Shown here: positions 11,201 to 22,825 of the stretch, piece after piece | Layout: each line of letters opens with the position of its first letter | How positions within the stretch are numbered: position 1 is the stretch's first letter | Assembly (NCBI GenBank): GCA_028023455.1 | Contig: JAQFVV010012394.1 | Span: 27,291,053 to 27,355,052, forward strand | Reading direction: 5' to 3' | Length of the DNA: 64,000 nucleotides | Source of the DNA: Epiperipatus broadwayi | Taxonomy: Eukaryota > Onychophora > Udeonychophora > Euonychophora > Peripatidae | Translations under genes and position numbers: made by a program | The notes under the pieces: model-generated | Databases searched by the model: none | What the model was told of the DNA's origin: nothing | The model's input: only the letters and a program-made list of their open reading frames with translations

Positions 11201-13980
11201 AAATCATTTCCATTCTAAGATTAAAAATAACTTTTAACTTTAACTAATTAGCAGCTTTTTTTTTTTATTCTTTTATATTAAACAATCTTGTTTTTGGATT
11301 TTTAACTTTAAATAATTATATAATTAGTTTGACATCTGCATATTATATATATTAATTTAAATAAAATTTTATTAAATTCTTTTATATATATTTTTTTCTA
11401 TTTGAGGGTGATTTTATTTAGATTTTTTTCACTTTTATTTGAAAGGGATATGTATTGTGCCAGACCGTAAAACGTCCATGCACAAGATGGCTGTAGCCAA
11501 CAAGTTGGCACAGCTAAATTTATTGAATTCATTAAATAAAATAAAGGAAAAGAATAAACAATGAGAGTTGGTCTATACTAGATTCCCATCTCCTTGCAGA
11601 CACAACTAACACTTATATATATATTTTAAATAATAACCCACTATAAATGTGTCATTTATTGTAAATGTTCTAATATGTATAATAACACTATAAATGTATC
11701 ATATTTATTATAAAAGTATATGTATATGTATAAAGATTTTTGTATATATTGTTTTCTCTTTTGATAATTTTTAAAATGTTCTTCTTTTATTTTAAAAATA
11801 TTTTTTTTGTGTGATTGACAAGAATCTTCCATTTAAAAGGTGGATTTGATTAATCTTTGTTTTTCTATTTTTACTTTTTTGTATGTAATCAGGTAGTTTT
11901 TTTTTATTTTTTATTAATTAATTTGTAAATTATTTCCAAATTTGTTATCTAAAGAATGTGGGTGGTCTATTACTCCAAAATGGAGTTTTAAAATTCCTAA
12001 AAAAATATTTTTGAAACATGAATTTATATAAAGAATGTACAAAAGTAAAATTATCTGACGCAATAGCTCGAAGGGGGATGTAAGTAATTCAAACTTGTGG
12101 GCGGACGGGGATATTTTTAATCTATCTGGGAGGTTGAACAAGAAAGTTTTAATTATTGATTAGCATTCGACGGAGAGGGCCACAATAACGCACCTGCAAG
12201 GTGAGGAATAGCTATTTCTTTTTTTTTTTTTTTGGAACGAAAGAGAGCTAAATGAATCTATATGTGGTTAAGTTAAATTATTGATTTGGTTTGGACGGAG
12301 AGAAGCCACATGAATCTATAGGTGGTGTACGATATTATTATTGAAAGAACAGAGTTACAGAACCTACCTGTATGGTATGGGGAAATTATATTAGACAGTT
12401 ATTCTTTTTGATGAATATGCTTTTGGATTGCTGAATATTTTTTTTATTATTCAAGAAGGAGCTTAATTCATATAAGTTCTTGAACGAACATAAACTTCAG
12501 TAGAAGGTCTTTCCCGGTGGTTTGCGCAAATATTAATCAAAGCCACCAATACACATATGATGGGGAAAATCATATAAGCATACGCCATTCAGAAATCAAT
12601 CAAGAAAAAAGGAAAATATTTTGGAGTACCATGACTAAAATGACAACCAAGTTTCATCTAGTAGCCTATAAAAGCATGGAGTAGAAAAAACCGTAGCAGT
12701 ACACCCGCCAGTTTAGATACGTGGTCGCCAAGATGGATGTGTCAGAGACTCAGTATACCCTGATAGAAGGAATATACAAGGATGGCGAGGGGTTAAAGAA
12801 TATCACCGTCCTTTCTGGTAGTTGAGATGGTCCGCCCAGAAGCTTGAACCTGGAGAGCAAGCAGATTAGAGATGAGTAAAATGGGAAAAAAAAAAAAGTG
12901 TTTATAATTTTTTTTTTATATATAGTTTGTTATTTGTATTTTTTTTAGTGTATATAACCCGGATAATTGTAATAGTTACTAACACATGATAAAATATAAA
13001 AATCTTTCTTTCTTGTTATTATATGAAATATTGTAAAATAATATTATTTATACACAGATCTCACTCAAACCCACTAAATATAAGATTATTATTGTTTCTT
13101 GTTCTTTTACCCTATTTCACCTTTACATCTTATTTAATGTTAATCATGGCAGCGTCACCTTACGTGGAGTGATATATATAGCCAACCTATACATTTTTTT
13201 TTTTTTTTTTACATTTTTGTTAATATAGAAAATATATATACGTAAATTATTATTTTACGTACTCAAATGTAAAGGAATCTAATCTTAAGAGTTTATATGA
13301 GCAAATGGGGAAAGTTCAAGAGGTTAGATCTGTGTATAACTTATTTTAATATTTTGGGGATTTATAAAATGAAATATTCGTTGTTTTGTGCAGGGAGAGG
13401 GAGTATAGACCACACACACACACACACACACACACTGGCATCCATATTTTACCATTTGTAATTATAGCAATTAAGTTAACTCGGATATAAATTAGAAATG
13501 GATTTTTTTGTTGTTATTGTTTAATCAAATTGTAGATCTTGAACATAAAGATTTAGATATTCTTGGGTAATTATATGTATAACCGTGCAATTGGAATAGA
13601 AAGACCTATAATTAATTTATGACTCACTATTCTAATGTTTAAAAATATATGTGGTGGAGGGGAGATTTTAGTTAAATAAATTATATATTCTCATACTTTA
13701 TTTGTTATCATATAATCTATTATAAAATAAAAAAAATTAATAATAAAAAAATATAATCACGGCTATAAAAGTTATAGCAATACTTATTTAAAGTACCATG
13801 AGATAGAGAATTAGAATTAAGCTAGCCATCAGGATATTATATCGGGGAGTTAAATTAGAGTATATTTTCACCCAGTTTTTCTTCACCCAAAGAAAATTTA
13901 TGTCTAAGAACAGAAAAGAAATTTCTCTTTGCATACTCTCTTGACAGATAGGGAAGGGAAAATTATTTAACTTTTTTGCT
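8274..13980. other. CCT3 last intron, unassigned stretch with GC-richer patches
   Basis: Mostly AT-rich DNA without recognisable genes. Patches at about 9540-9650, 9950-10480, 10730-11110, 11455-11545 and 12150-12880 have visibly higher GC and read like old transposon sequence, but I could not assign a family. The 112-codon minus-strand frame at 10523-10861 has a non-repetitive N-terminal half that I do not recognise. A small frame at 12733-12825 reads MDVSETQYTLIEGIYKDGEG and then stops. Confidence 0.55.
13409..13436. repeat. (CA)n microsatellite
   Basis: An uninterrupted run of about 13 CA dinucleotides in the last CCT3 intron. Confidence 0.95.
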
Positions 13981-13994
13981 TTCTTTTATTAGAT

Positions 13995-14870
13995 GCAGAA
14001 GTATGGACAGCAAGGGAGGCAATTCAAGGAGAAATGGGATGGTCAAGTTTTCATATAAGAGATGCAAAAAGTAAAATGAAAATGTTTGGTAGATTGCAGT
14101 TTATGGATAATAAAAGAATAGCTAAAATAGTATTTAATTGGGTTATGAGTAAAGGGCAGGTAACAAGATGGGTGAAAAAGGTAATGCGGTATGCAAAAGA
14201 TTTGGATAAAGAATTTATATCAGTATATTTGTACAAAAGATGGGATGATTGTGTTAAGAGGATTATTGAGTGTTATATTAGTAAGGAATGGGATAAAAGA
14301 ATAAATTTATTAATAAAGACTATGGAGTTAGAGAGATGAAGAAATAGTATGGAGAGTAAAAAGAGTTTAAATATATATAGAAATAAACAGAATGTTAGGT
14401 GTGAGTTAATATATGATAATAGTAAGGAAAGTAGTTTATTGTTTAAGGCTCGAACGTGATCTTTAGCTACAAAGGAATATACATGTAAATGGAAAAATAT
14501 GGGTGATTTATTTTGTAAATTATGTAAGGAAGGAATAGAAAATATTAGGCATTTGTTAATTGAATGTAAATGTTTGAAAACAGAAAGGGTACATATAATG
14601 AAGTTGTGGAAAAATAAATATGAAAAGAGTGATTATACAGAAAGTGAATTATTGGTTTTTATGCTGGGTTTGGGAAAGGATAAGGGGGATTTAAATATAA
14701 AGGTTATAGAGTTGACAAAGATTATGTTGTGGAAATGGGATAGGGCAGATTATGGGTAAATTTAGAGTGGGGAATGTAAAATAAAGTGGCTAACAGGTTT
14801 ATCTGGGCATAATTGCTGAGATATTTTTGACTTCGTTTAAGGAGAAGCCATAATACATCACATCACAATC
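13995..14870 (+). mobile_element. Non-LTR retrotransposon 3' fragment, copy A
   Basis: This is the C-terminal part of a non-LTR reverse transcriptase ORF, lying after the polymerase domain. The first frame (to 14339) reads REAIQGEMGWSSFHIRDAKS and then RLQFMDNKRIAKIVF. A second frame (14499-14759) contains a zinc-finger-like block, CKLCKEGIENIRHLLIEC. That C-x2-C-x8-H-x4-C pattern is usual at the C-terminus of several invertebrate LINE ORFs. The two frames are separated by a stop and a gap, so the copy is dead and 5'-truncated. Its 3' tail contains GTGGCTAACAGGTTTATC and ACATCACATCACA. A second copy lies at 22826-23625. I do not assign the clade. Confidence 0.75.
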
Positions 14871-15129
14871 TTTTAAAGGTATGTGAAGAGCGAGGGAAAA
14901 CGTCTACCGGGCAAATAGATATTGGGGTGGAAATATATGTGGTTTAACAAGAAAAGATTTTGATTTTTAAGTGAAATCAAATTTCTTCTAATAATTTGTA
15001 ACATAATACTCGTATTTAACCTCGGGTATTATCGAAGATTGTTATTGATCTCCCATTTCAAAACGTACACGTCATTTCATGCTCATAACGTACACCTTTA
15101 CAGTTAGAGTATCAATTTAGGAAATAGAT

Positions 15130-15180
15130 AAAGGGTATGGGATTCGAACCGGTACAGTATACTGTTACACTTTGAGTGAT
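15130..15180 (-). repeat. tRNA-like fragment (T-arm/B box)
   Basis: On the minus strand the sequence CCGGTTCGAATCCCATACCC carries a perfect RNA polymerase III B box (GGTTCGAATCC) in a T-arm context. The upstream part does not fold into a complete tRNA by eye, so I call it a tRNA-derived SINE or tRNA pseudogene fragment rather than a tRNA gene. Confidence 0.5.
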
Positions 15181-15277
15181 GTTTTCAGTGTTTCTGTGGT
15201 GGAATGTTAAAAAATTTTATCCTGCATAATAAAATATTAAAATTTATTATAGCTTTATATATATAAAGGTCTGTGTA

Positions 15278-16680
15278 TCTTCTGAATTGCCCAAGATTTT
15301 AAATGAAAAAGTGAGACATGCAATTAAAGTTATGAAGGGAAAAGCCCCAGGTAATGATGGAATTATAATTGATATCCTGAAAGAATCAGGTATTTTTGGC
15401 AAAGTTATATAATAAATGTCTAAATGACAAAGATGTACCAGATGATTGGAAGAATGCAGTATTAATATTTAAAAAAGGTGATAAAGAAGATATTAGAAAT
15501 TACAGACCTATCAGCCTTTTATCAGTTTTATACAAAATTTTTACTAAGATAATTACAACTCGTCTACAGAAAACACTGGATTTCCATCAACCAAGAGAAC
15601 AAGCTGGATTTAAAAGTGGTTTTAGTACAGTAGATCATATCCAGATATTGAGAGAAGTTATAGAAAGGACAAATGAACATGAGTTGCCATTATGCTTTGG
15701 ATTTGTAGATTATCAGAAGACATTTGATTCTATAAACATTTCTTCAGTGATTAAAGCATTGAATCATCAGGATATAGACCCAGGAAATTGTTGTATTCTG
15801 AAGAATATTTGTAAAAAGGCAACAGCAACAACTAGATTACATAACGATAATAAGAAAAATAACATAGAGAAGGGTGTACGACAGGGTGACTTCAGCAAGA
15901 AGTATTTTATGGATTAAAATTGGAAGCTAAAGGAATGAAAGTAAATGGAGATTATTCAAGTAATTAGATTTTTCAGATAATATTATTGTTTTTGCAAATA
16001 ATGCTTTACAGCTTCAAGAAACGTTGCAGGAGTTATCAGATGAAATTAAGATTAAAAGTAAATGTTAAAAAGACTAAAGTAATGTTCAGTGCATTTTCTC
16101 AAAAGATAGAAATAAAGATTAATAATGATGAATTAGAAGTTAACTACACTCCTTGGTCAAATTATTACTGTGGATGGAAACATAATGGATGAAATTAATC
16201 ATGGAATTAAACTTGTTTGGAGTGCTTTTGGTAAAAATAATTTAATATTAAAAGGAAGTATGTTGTGTTTGAAAAGGAATATTTCTAATAACAGTTCTTA
16301 CTTTTGATTTGAGACTTGGACACTTAACAAAGGAGCATTACAGACACTTCAGACCACTCAGCAAAGTATGTAGAGATGCATATTAGAAATAACGACCAGA
16401 TCAAAAACTAAATACATGGATGAGAAAACAAGTAGGTGTTACTGACATCATTGATAAAATTAGGAGATTTAAGTGGAGTTGGGCTGGTCATATTGTTAGG
16501 AGGGATGACAATAGATGGACAATTGAAATCTTAAACTGCACTCCAAGAGATTGTAAAAAGACCACATGTAAGATGGATGGATGAAATAAGGAAGTGTGCT
16601 GGAGTGATGTGGAGAAGAGAAGCTAGAGATCGAAGAAGATACATTGAACTTGGAGAGAACCCTTATATAGTGAATTGATA
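15278..16680 (+). mobile_element. RTE-clade LINE, reverse transcriptase region, dead copy 1
   Basis: A 5'-truncated RTE-type LINE in the last CCT3 intron. It begins with SELPKILNEKVRHAIK, then KAPGNDG, then a long open frame 15396-15917 holding RT blocks: WKNAVLIFKKGDKEDIRNYR PISLL, AGFKSGFSTVDHIQ, LCFGFVDYQKTFDSI and IEKGVRQGD. A frameshift follows. The catalytic FADD box is read as FSDN near 15970-15984, so polymerase activity is lost. Downstream pieces include VNVKKTKVMFSAFSQK and WSWAGHIVRRDDNRWT, the usual RTE C-terminal block. It lacks the endonuclease. A better preserved relative is at 54910-56110. Confidence 0.88.
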
Positions 16681-16721
16681 ATGGTTGAAAATGATGATTT
16701 CCTTATAAAATAATTTTTAAT

Positions 16722-16932
16722 AATCATTAGGGAGTCACCCCCTACCCATGCACTGTATGAATTTACAAAACTAAGGAATACTTTTACTTTCTAAGCACAA
16801 GAGAAGAGTCTTTGTAAAGATAAGAATGAATTCACTTATCTTTTCTACCTAAATGTATTGAAAATGAGAGTATTCCTCAGCTTTGTAAATTCATATAGTG
16901 CATGTGTAGGTGGTGATTCCCTTATGACTATT
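16722..16932. repeat. Foldback MITE with ~70-bp inverted arms
   Basis: The left arm, 16722-16791, contains AGGGAGTCACC and CATGCACTGTATGAATTTAC. The right arm, 16861-16932, contains GTAAATTCATATAGTGCATG and GGTGATTCCCTTATGAC, its reverse complement with a few mismatches. The element begins about 40 bases after the end of the RTE LINE. The right arm and its flank recur as a direct partial copy at 17169-17276. Confidence 0.85.
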
Positions 16933-17168
16933 ACAAATAAAATCATTGTGCTAGATAAATAATTAGTTATGTATATTTAATATACTGGATATAATTCTAA
17001 TGTGCAGTAATGTCATTTGATATATAGTGAATGGGATTAAAAGTGAGAATTAAAATCTTCATCCCCTCACTTCTAAATGCTTAAGATTGGCCTATTTGTA
17101 TATATACATTTAGTTAAAAAATATATTGTGAATTCATTCTGATTTATTCAACACTTATCTTGTGTTTA

Positions 17169-17276
17169 GAAAGTGAGAATATTCCTTAGTTTTATAATTT
17201 CATACAGTGCCTATGTAGGGAGTGATTCCCTTATGATTGTTACAAATGAAATCATCGTGCTAGATAAATAATTAAT
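17169..17276 (+). repeat. Partial direct copy of the 16.7-kb MITE right arm
   Basis: Shares the order GAGAATATTCCTTAGTTTT, CATACAGTGC, GTGATTCCCTTATGA, then ATCATCGTGCTAGATAAATA with positions 16861-16968. The left arm is absent, so this copy cannot fold back. It marks either a truncated insertion or a local duplication. Confidence 0.75.
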
Positions 17277-17502
17277 TATATATAAAAGTAATTTTTAATA
17301 ACTAAAAAAAAAAAGATTAAATGGCATATATACACTATATTTCAAGTCTTTATTATTTTTTTTATTAAATTTCTATTCTTTGTATTGTTTCTATTGAAAA
17401 ATAGAAAGTTATTTGTGGATGTGTATTATTCTCAGTATGACTTATTGAATTTGTTTGGGAGGGGAAATATATATTTATTTAAAACGTTTTTTATATTTTC
17501 AG

Positions 17503-17619
17503 ACTGCAATTCTGCTTCTTCGAATAGATGATATTGTTTCTGGGACTAAGAAGCAAGGAGATAAACAAGGGGGAGAAACTCAAGCAGCGCAACCTACCGA
17601 TGAATCCATGAAAGATTAA
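17503..17619 (+). CDS. CCT3: CCT3 terminal coding exon
   Basis: This is the last coding exon: 38 codons plus TAA, after a TATTTTCAG acceptor. It starts TAILLLRIDDIVSG, the conserved last helix of the equatorial domain. After that comes a hydrophilic tail rich in K, Q, G, T and E ending in ESMKD. CCT3 proteins normally end in such a short, poorly conserved polar tail, which projects into the central cavity, so the end looks natural. The intron before it is about 10.5 kb and packed with transposon remnants, in contrast to the two 1.7 and 2.6 kb introns upstream. Confidence 0.96.
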   Translation, partial: TAILLLRIDDIVSGTKKQGDKQGGETQAAQPTDESMKD

Positions 17620-17688
17620 GCACCTGTTCTTTAGCATGAATATTTAAAATGCATTAATATATTTAATATTCACTTTGACTCTTGTAAT

Positions 17689-17694
17689 AATAAA
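17689..17694 (+). promoter_or_regulatory. CCT3: CCT3 poly(A) signal AATAAA
   Basis: A canonical AATAAA hexamer lies 70 bases past the CCT3 stop codon. It is followed within 40 bases by T- and TG-containing sequence (TTTACTGTGC, TTCTTTGGC). It is the first canonical signal after the stop, so the 3' UTR is probably about 90 bases. Further AATAAA-like strings occur later, as expected in AT-rich DNA. Confidence 0.7.
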
Positions 17695-17699
17695 TTATA

Positions 17700-19439
17700 T
17701 ACCACAGTTTACTGTGCAAAATAGTTCTTTGGCTTTGTATAATTTCTGTGCAAGTATACAGATATTTTATATACAGATACATGTGATCTTCATTTAATAT
17801 AAAATTTTACAAGCATCATAGTCAAAGTTCACACACAAAGGCGATTTAAAAATAGTAAATTTCTGATATGTGAATGAAGGTAAAAGCCAAGCCTTAATTC
17901 TTTTATACCATAATTAGACATGGATTTCTCACTAATCTTGTTTTCAAGAAATCAAAAATTGTTTTTCTTTCTCAAGAGTAAAATATATATATAACAAATT
18001 CTTTATCTATGTCACTTTCTATCTCTGTTGTTAAAAATGTCGTTGATCAAAAAGCAAAAATGAAAATTTAACACAATTCTTCATATAAAAATATATTGTG
18101 GTATCTTGTGTTAAAGATTTGCAGAGGTCCCTGTTGTCATTTTTTCAGGAGCATAGCCTTAATAAATATTACTTTATAAAATTTATTTAAAGAATAATGT
18201 TTTTTGTTTGTTTTAAAAAACTATGTCAAATTGAAGAATCCTTCAATTGGATTTTCTTTTGGTAATGGTCTAAAACTGAAAAAATCTTTTTGTTTTATAT
18301 TATTAAAGCTGATTTTAAATTGTACACATTTGATATAATCTTCAAATAACTTAAACTTTTTTGTTTATAATAAAAAATATTGTTACCAGTTGACAATATT
18401 TTTAGCTTGTATTGATTATTTCGATTGTTCTAAATTAATTGTAGCATTCAGTGATTCATCAGTCATCAATGTCATGCTTAACTCTGGTTTAATATTCTAA
18501 ATGGTCCACTGATTATTTTGAAGCCTTTATATATATGATGGATGGGAAACATTGGTTTAAATACTTTGAAAATATTTTTATACCTCCAGAAATATGAATG
18601 AATATTTCATACAAATTTATTGCAAAAATTACGATAACTTTGCTCAAAATGATTTATCCATTTATAATTTTTCACTGTTCAAATTTTTTTCAAGAAATGG
18701 CTTAGAATTTTTAAGAAATATATCTGTAAATTTAAAAAATAATTAGGCTAGAATTATTTTTTAATTCTTGATCTCTATTGGCTAGTGTCCCGTATTGGCT
18801 TATAAATTTATTAGCTGGATATTTAAAACCTGTCTCGGAATTGTGTGTTAGCATTGTTAGCTGCAGAAAATTATTTGTAGGCAATATTCCGCATAATTTA
18901 GTTTTTGGTAGATTTTTTTTTTTGTGATCTATACTAGCATACATTTTTGTGAAACAAATTTAATGTGTTTGGAAATTTTAATCTTAATGTAAATACTACG
19001 TTTCTTTGTATTTTTAAATGCTTTTGATGATGATAGGTCTTTGTAAAAATAAACCAATTTCTATCGAACACATTAAGAAATTGTGTAATCAGTGACTAAA
19101 AATTTTTTAAATGCTATAATTTTTACAATTTTTTGAATTCCATTTATGAAATGTGGAAATATTAGTTCATTTTTATTTATTATAATCTTTAAATGGCTAT
19201 TTTATTGAATGTTACCTAATTAATTTCTTAGTTGTATGTGATACAGGCATATGGTAATTAATGCTTATGGGCCATAGTAGTCAAGGGTTAAGTGATAGAT
19301 TGCCATCTTATAAAAGTGTTTTTTTTTCCAATGCTACACATACAGAAACAGACATTCAAGATCTAATTATTTCCAAATTTTGACTTGTTTCTAAGAGGTT
19401 ATAAAGTTATCAAACAAGGTAGATCTTATACCAGATTCA
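17700..19439. other. Downstream of CCT3, no feature recognised
   Basis: AT-rich sequence after the CCT3 poly(A) signal. No coding remnant, inverted repeat or tRNA-like box was recognised. Confidence 0.7.
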
Positions 19440-19821
19440 GACTGCCATACTGTGTAATTTGGATGTTATTGGATTTTGTGAAGAGTCGATCGATTTGAAA
19501 AGTGGGCATGTATTTTACTATAAAGGCACAAGTAGAGATTGACAGTGTATTGGATATAGTAGCAGGATTGCAAGTTTTTATTGTGATAGCAGAAGTAAAG
19601 GATTTTTTATATAGATATACAAAGTTCTTTTGGTTATACCAAAAAATATTTGTTAATTGTCATAGGAGACTTTAATGGTAGAAATGGAAATAAATTGAAA
19701 AATGAATGTTTTGTGGATAAATTTGGTGAGGCTGCAGATTTGTGGACTTGGTAAGAGAAGAAAAAATTGTAATTATGATTTTTTTTTTTGAGAAAAATGA
19801 TAAATGGAAATGATTTAAAAA

Positions 19822-20033
19822 AAGATTTTACACCCTAAGCCCATGTGCTGCAATGTTTGCTTTAATAGCTCACCAATCTCTAGTTGAGTACTGAGGATAC
19901 TCTCAAACTAAAGCACAAGATAGAGACTTTTGAAAAGAGCAGCCAGTCTTATCTTTTGAACCCAAATTTAGTTATGTAGGTCATTCTTGAGAGTATAACA
20001 AACAGCACATGTGCTTAAGGTGTAAAATCCCTT
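19822..20033. repeat. MITE with 26-bp terminal inverted repeats
   Basis: Ends read TTTTACACCCTAAGCCCATG on the left and CATGTGCTTAAGGTGTAAAA on the right. Extended to CAGCACATGTGC, they match as inverted repeats over about 26 bases with two or three mismatches. The interior has no ORF. It interrupts the RTE endonuclease frame between the GDFN block and the TVELKYIL block, so it is younger than that LINE insertion. Confidence 0.85.
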
Positions 20034-20484
20034 CTGTTTAAAGTACATTTGATCTCTGCGCTAGTAAATAAAATTGAATATTAAATGGAAATGAATTTAG
20101 ATGCATTCAAATGAAGGTACAGTAGAATTGAAATATATTTTGACTAACAGAAAATGAGTATTTCAAGATTGTGAAGTTTTTTTAATAGATTCAGCAGAGG
20201 AAGTATCATCAGTTGGTGAGATCTAAGATTCATATTAATGCAAAAATGGAGAGATGAAAACTTTAAAATAAATTCATATTCCTCATCTTCAGAAAAACAT
20301 TAGTAAATTTGAATTTGCCATTTCTTTTGAAATATAAATAGCAATTGAAGATTATTCAAAATCAACTGAGTTCCATAGGAAAAATAATTGATGCTTATTA
20401 AGAACGGAAATAGATAAATAGTACAAAAAGCAGCAATTTTTCAAATGAGACTACACAATATATGATGAAAGAAAAGAGAAAGTG

Positions 20485-21357
20485 CACCTGGGTCTTGTTT
20501 TATGCGGTAGATAGGTTCCACAGAAAACCCGCAACTCGCACAAAAATGACTTAATTTACCTTGAAAAATGGGAGATATGTGCTGTAATTTTCAGAATTCA
20601 CATAAAAGCAAAGCAACAATAAAAAATTACTTTAAAATTCGCATTAAAAAAATAAGCAAATAAAGTATGACTAGTAAAAAATTTTAAATATTTGAAAAAA
20701 ATTAATACAAGACAAACTTTTTATTACTACAGTATTTAATTTTTCATACATATTTTAATCATTACCGCAACTGTTCATTTGTAAACTGGTAAGAAATCAG
20801 ATGTGATGTATTGTGGCTTTTATGCCCAGAGAAACTTGTTAGCCACTTTATTTTTATCCGTGATGTAATTAATATACAACTAGTGCCATTTTCAGTCTTG
20901 TGCTGTGTTAATGGTTTTCTGTTTCTATATTAGAAAAATGAGTTCACAATCAAAACAAAAAGATTATCATTAGAAAGATTATTTTCAGTTTATAAAATCT
21001 TCGTTTTTTATTTTTAAAATCTAAAAGATTATTTATTTCTGTTATATACAACAAAATACATTTTAAAAGTTTAAATTTTTTGAATATTTATTGTGATATT
21101 TTTATATGTAAGTATAAATCTATTACTATTATTTACTCATTAGTATAAATAGGTTATTTATATAGAAGCTCAAAATACAGCTTAAGGCCATATTCACGTT
21201 AGCTGCGAATTTTGAAAGAAAAGAAAGTATTTAAAGTCAAAATAAGTTATCGATAATTTAAATTTCTTGATATCTAATAAATATAGTGAAATATGAAAGA
21301 TATTAAGAAGAAATATGAATCGCATTAAAATAATCCGCATAAAAGGAGTCCCAGGTG
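20485..21357. repeat. CACCTGGG-ended non-autonomous DNA element, copy 1
   Basis: Starts CACCTGGGTCTTGTTTTATG and ends CCGCATAAAAGGAGTCCCAGGTG, an imperfect inverted repeat of about 22 bases. The first 300 bases are clearly related to the element at 24282-25238 (shared GATAGATAGGTTCC, ATTCGCATAAAAG and GATACAAGACAAA-like strings). No ORF. No matching target duplication is evident. A 60-base piece of the non-LTR fragment family's 3' tail lies inside at 20798-20857. It is inserted in the RTE LINE after its HQLVRSKIHI block. Confidence 0.85.
20798..20857 (-). repeat. Mini-copy of the non-LTR element 3' tail
   Basis: Reads, in reverse complement, as AAAGTGGCTAACAAG, TTCTCTGGGCATAAAAGCC, then ACAATACATCACATCTG. 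This matches the 3' end of the LINE copies at 14780-14865 and 23560-23600, with about 30 middle bases missing. Because it sits inside copy 1 of the CACCTGGG element and is absent from copy 2, it is a later insertion. Confidence 0.65.
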
Positions 21358-21720
21358 TATTTAAAAATGATCCTTTAAAAAGAATTGAAATCTGGAGTTA
21401 TGTAAAATGGCATAAAAAAAAATAATTATATAAGATTATAACTAAATTGACAAAGAAATTATAAAAAGAAAATATTTCACTAGCAATAAAACGGTATTGG
21501 AAAAAAAAGATTTCCACAATAAAAAGAAAAGATGAAACTATTACTAAAAAAAGAGGTGATATACGTGGAAGAGATGTAAAGAATTATAATCTCAACCATT
21601 ACAATTTGACAAGGCCATTTTAAATAAAGTATGTTATTAATTCTATGAAGATAGACATTTAAATAAATGTGGAATTATTAATATCTTAAAAAAAGCAGAT
21701 GAAAAGAAAAATTGTCAGCA

Positions 21721-22825
21721 AAATTTATATTCCAAATATCTACCAGGTCAGTGGAATTCTCTAAAGTTTACATAACGGCAAAATTTTTTTGTTTAAAAAT
21801 ACGAATAAAATTAAAAATATTTTTATATTAATCTGGCATTAATAAAACAAGTGACACATTTTTATACATCATAAAATTAATAGTAATCAGATTAATTTAA
21901 CCCAGCAAGTCACACTGGGGGTGTCTTGTGGCAACCTCCGCCAATTAACCTCATCATGAAAATACAATGTATTCAGCTTGTGCTTTAAAATCCTTTACCT
22001 ATGTACATTAAGACATACATCATTTAAATATTTTGATGATCATCTCTGTGTATCAACACAGTTATTTTTAATTTAAAATTTTTAAATAAATAAAAGATTG
22101 CCCACACAAATTGAAACATTGCACATGCAATTTAAAATCATTGACTTGGCAGTCTCTAACAAAAAATAATAGTTCTAATTCAATTTGTATTACCATATTT
22201 ATGTGAAACTAATTTCTCAAAAATAGATACAATTAAAATGTATTGTTTATGATGAGATTCAAAAAATGATTTATGACTAATTAGTTTCGTAAAGGTTTAT
22301 TCTATATATTTTGTTAACTGAGTGTACTTTTGGGAATAAACCTTTACTTAGCCAATATTCAAAATGTTTAAGCAAACTACAATATAATTGTATAAAAATT
22401 ACATGATCATTAATTAAAAATGCAACTTTGTAGCTCAATTAAATATGTTTCTTTAAATGCATCAACAAATTTTGTTACCCTTTCTGAACCTAATGTTCTC
22501 ATTGAGACTAATAATTTATACTATCCTCGTATCTATATAAACTGATTTAATGATTGCTATCAAAAAATTGGGAAACTATTGAAGCCACTCCACATTGTGG
22601 TTTAACATTTGCATTTCACTAGCACTAATAGAATTTTCAAACGTGCTGTCTCATAGAAGCCATATAATATGAATAAAATTTCATAGACAATTTCAAATAA
22701 TGCCATAAGATTATTTGATCGAGTCATGTTAAATCAGTAAAACTAATATACAAATACACTTATTTTTGTTATATTTATTTAGTAATAAAAACTATGGTAG
22801 TGATGTGTTAAAGGGATATTAGATT
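21721..22825. other. Unassigned AT-rich stretch
   Basis: No coding remnant recognised. A somewhat GC-richer patch at 21900-21955 (CCAGCAAGTCACACTGGG) has no assignable family. Confidence 0.65.

Larger units (their letters stand above)
19440..21720 (+). mobile_element. RTE-clade LINE endonuclease region, dead copy 2, split by two MITEs
   Basis: Fragments of an RTE apurinic-type endonuclease appear in order. LDVIGFCEESIDLKSGHVFY is read near 19460-19530, and IGDFNGRNGNK near 19665-19700. Block EGTVELKYILTNRK lies at about 20110-20155, where the usual D of the DYIL motif reads K. HQLVRSKIHINAKMER follows near 20212-20260. The linker toward the reverse transcriptase (RKDETITKKRGDI) follows after 21500. 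Stops and frameshifts are frequent. Two unrelated inverted-repeat elements (19822-20033 and 20485-21357) interrupt it. The reverse transcriptase itself is not recognisable downstream. The N-terminal half of the endonuclease is weak. Confidence 0.72.
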
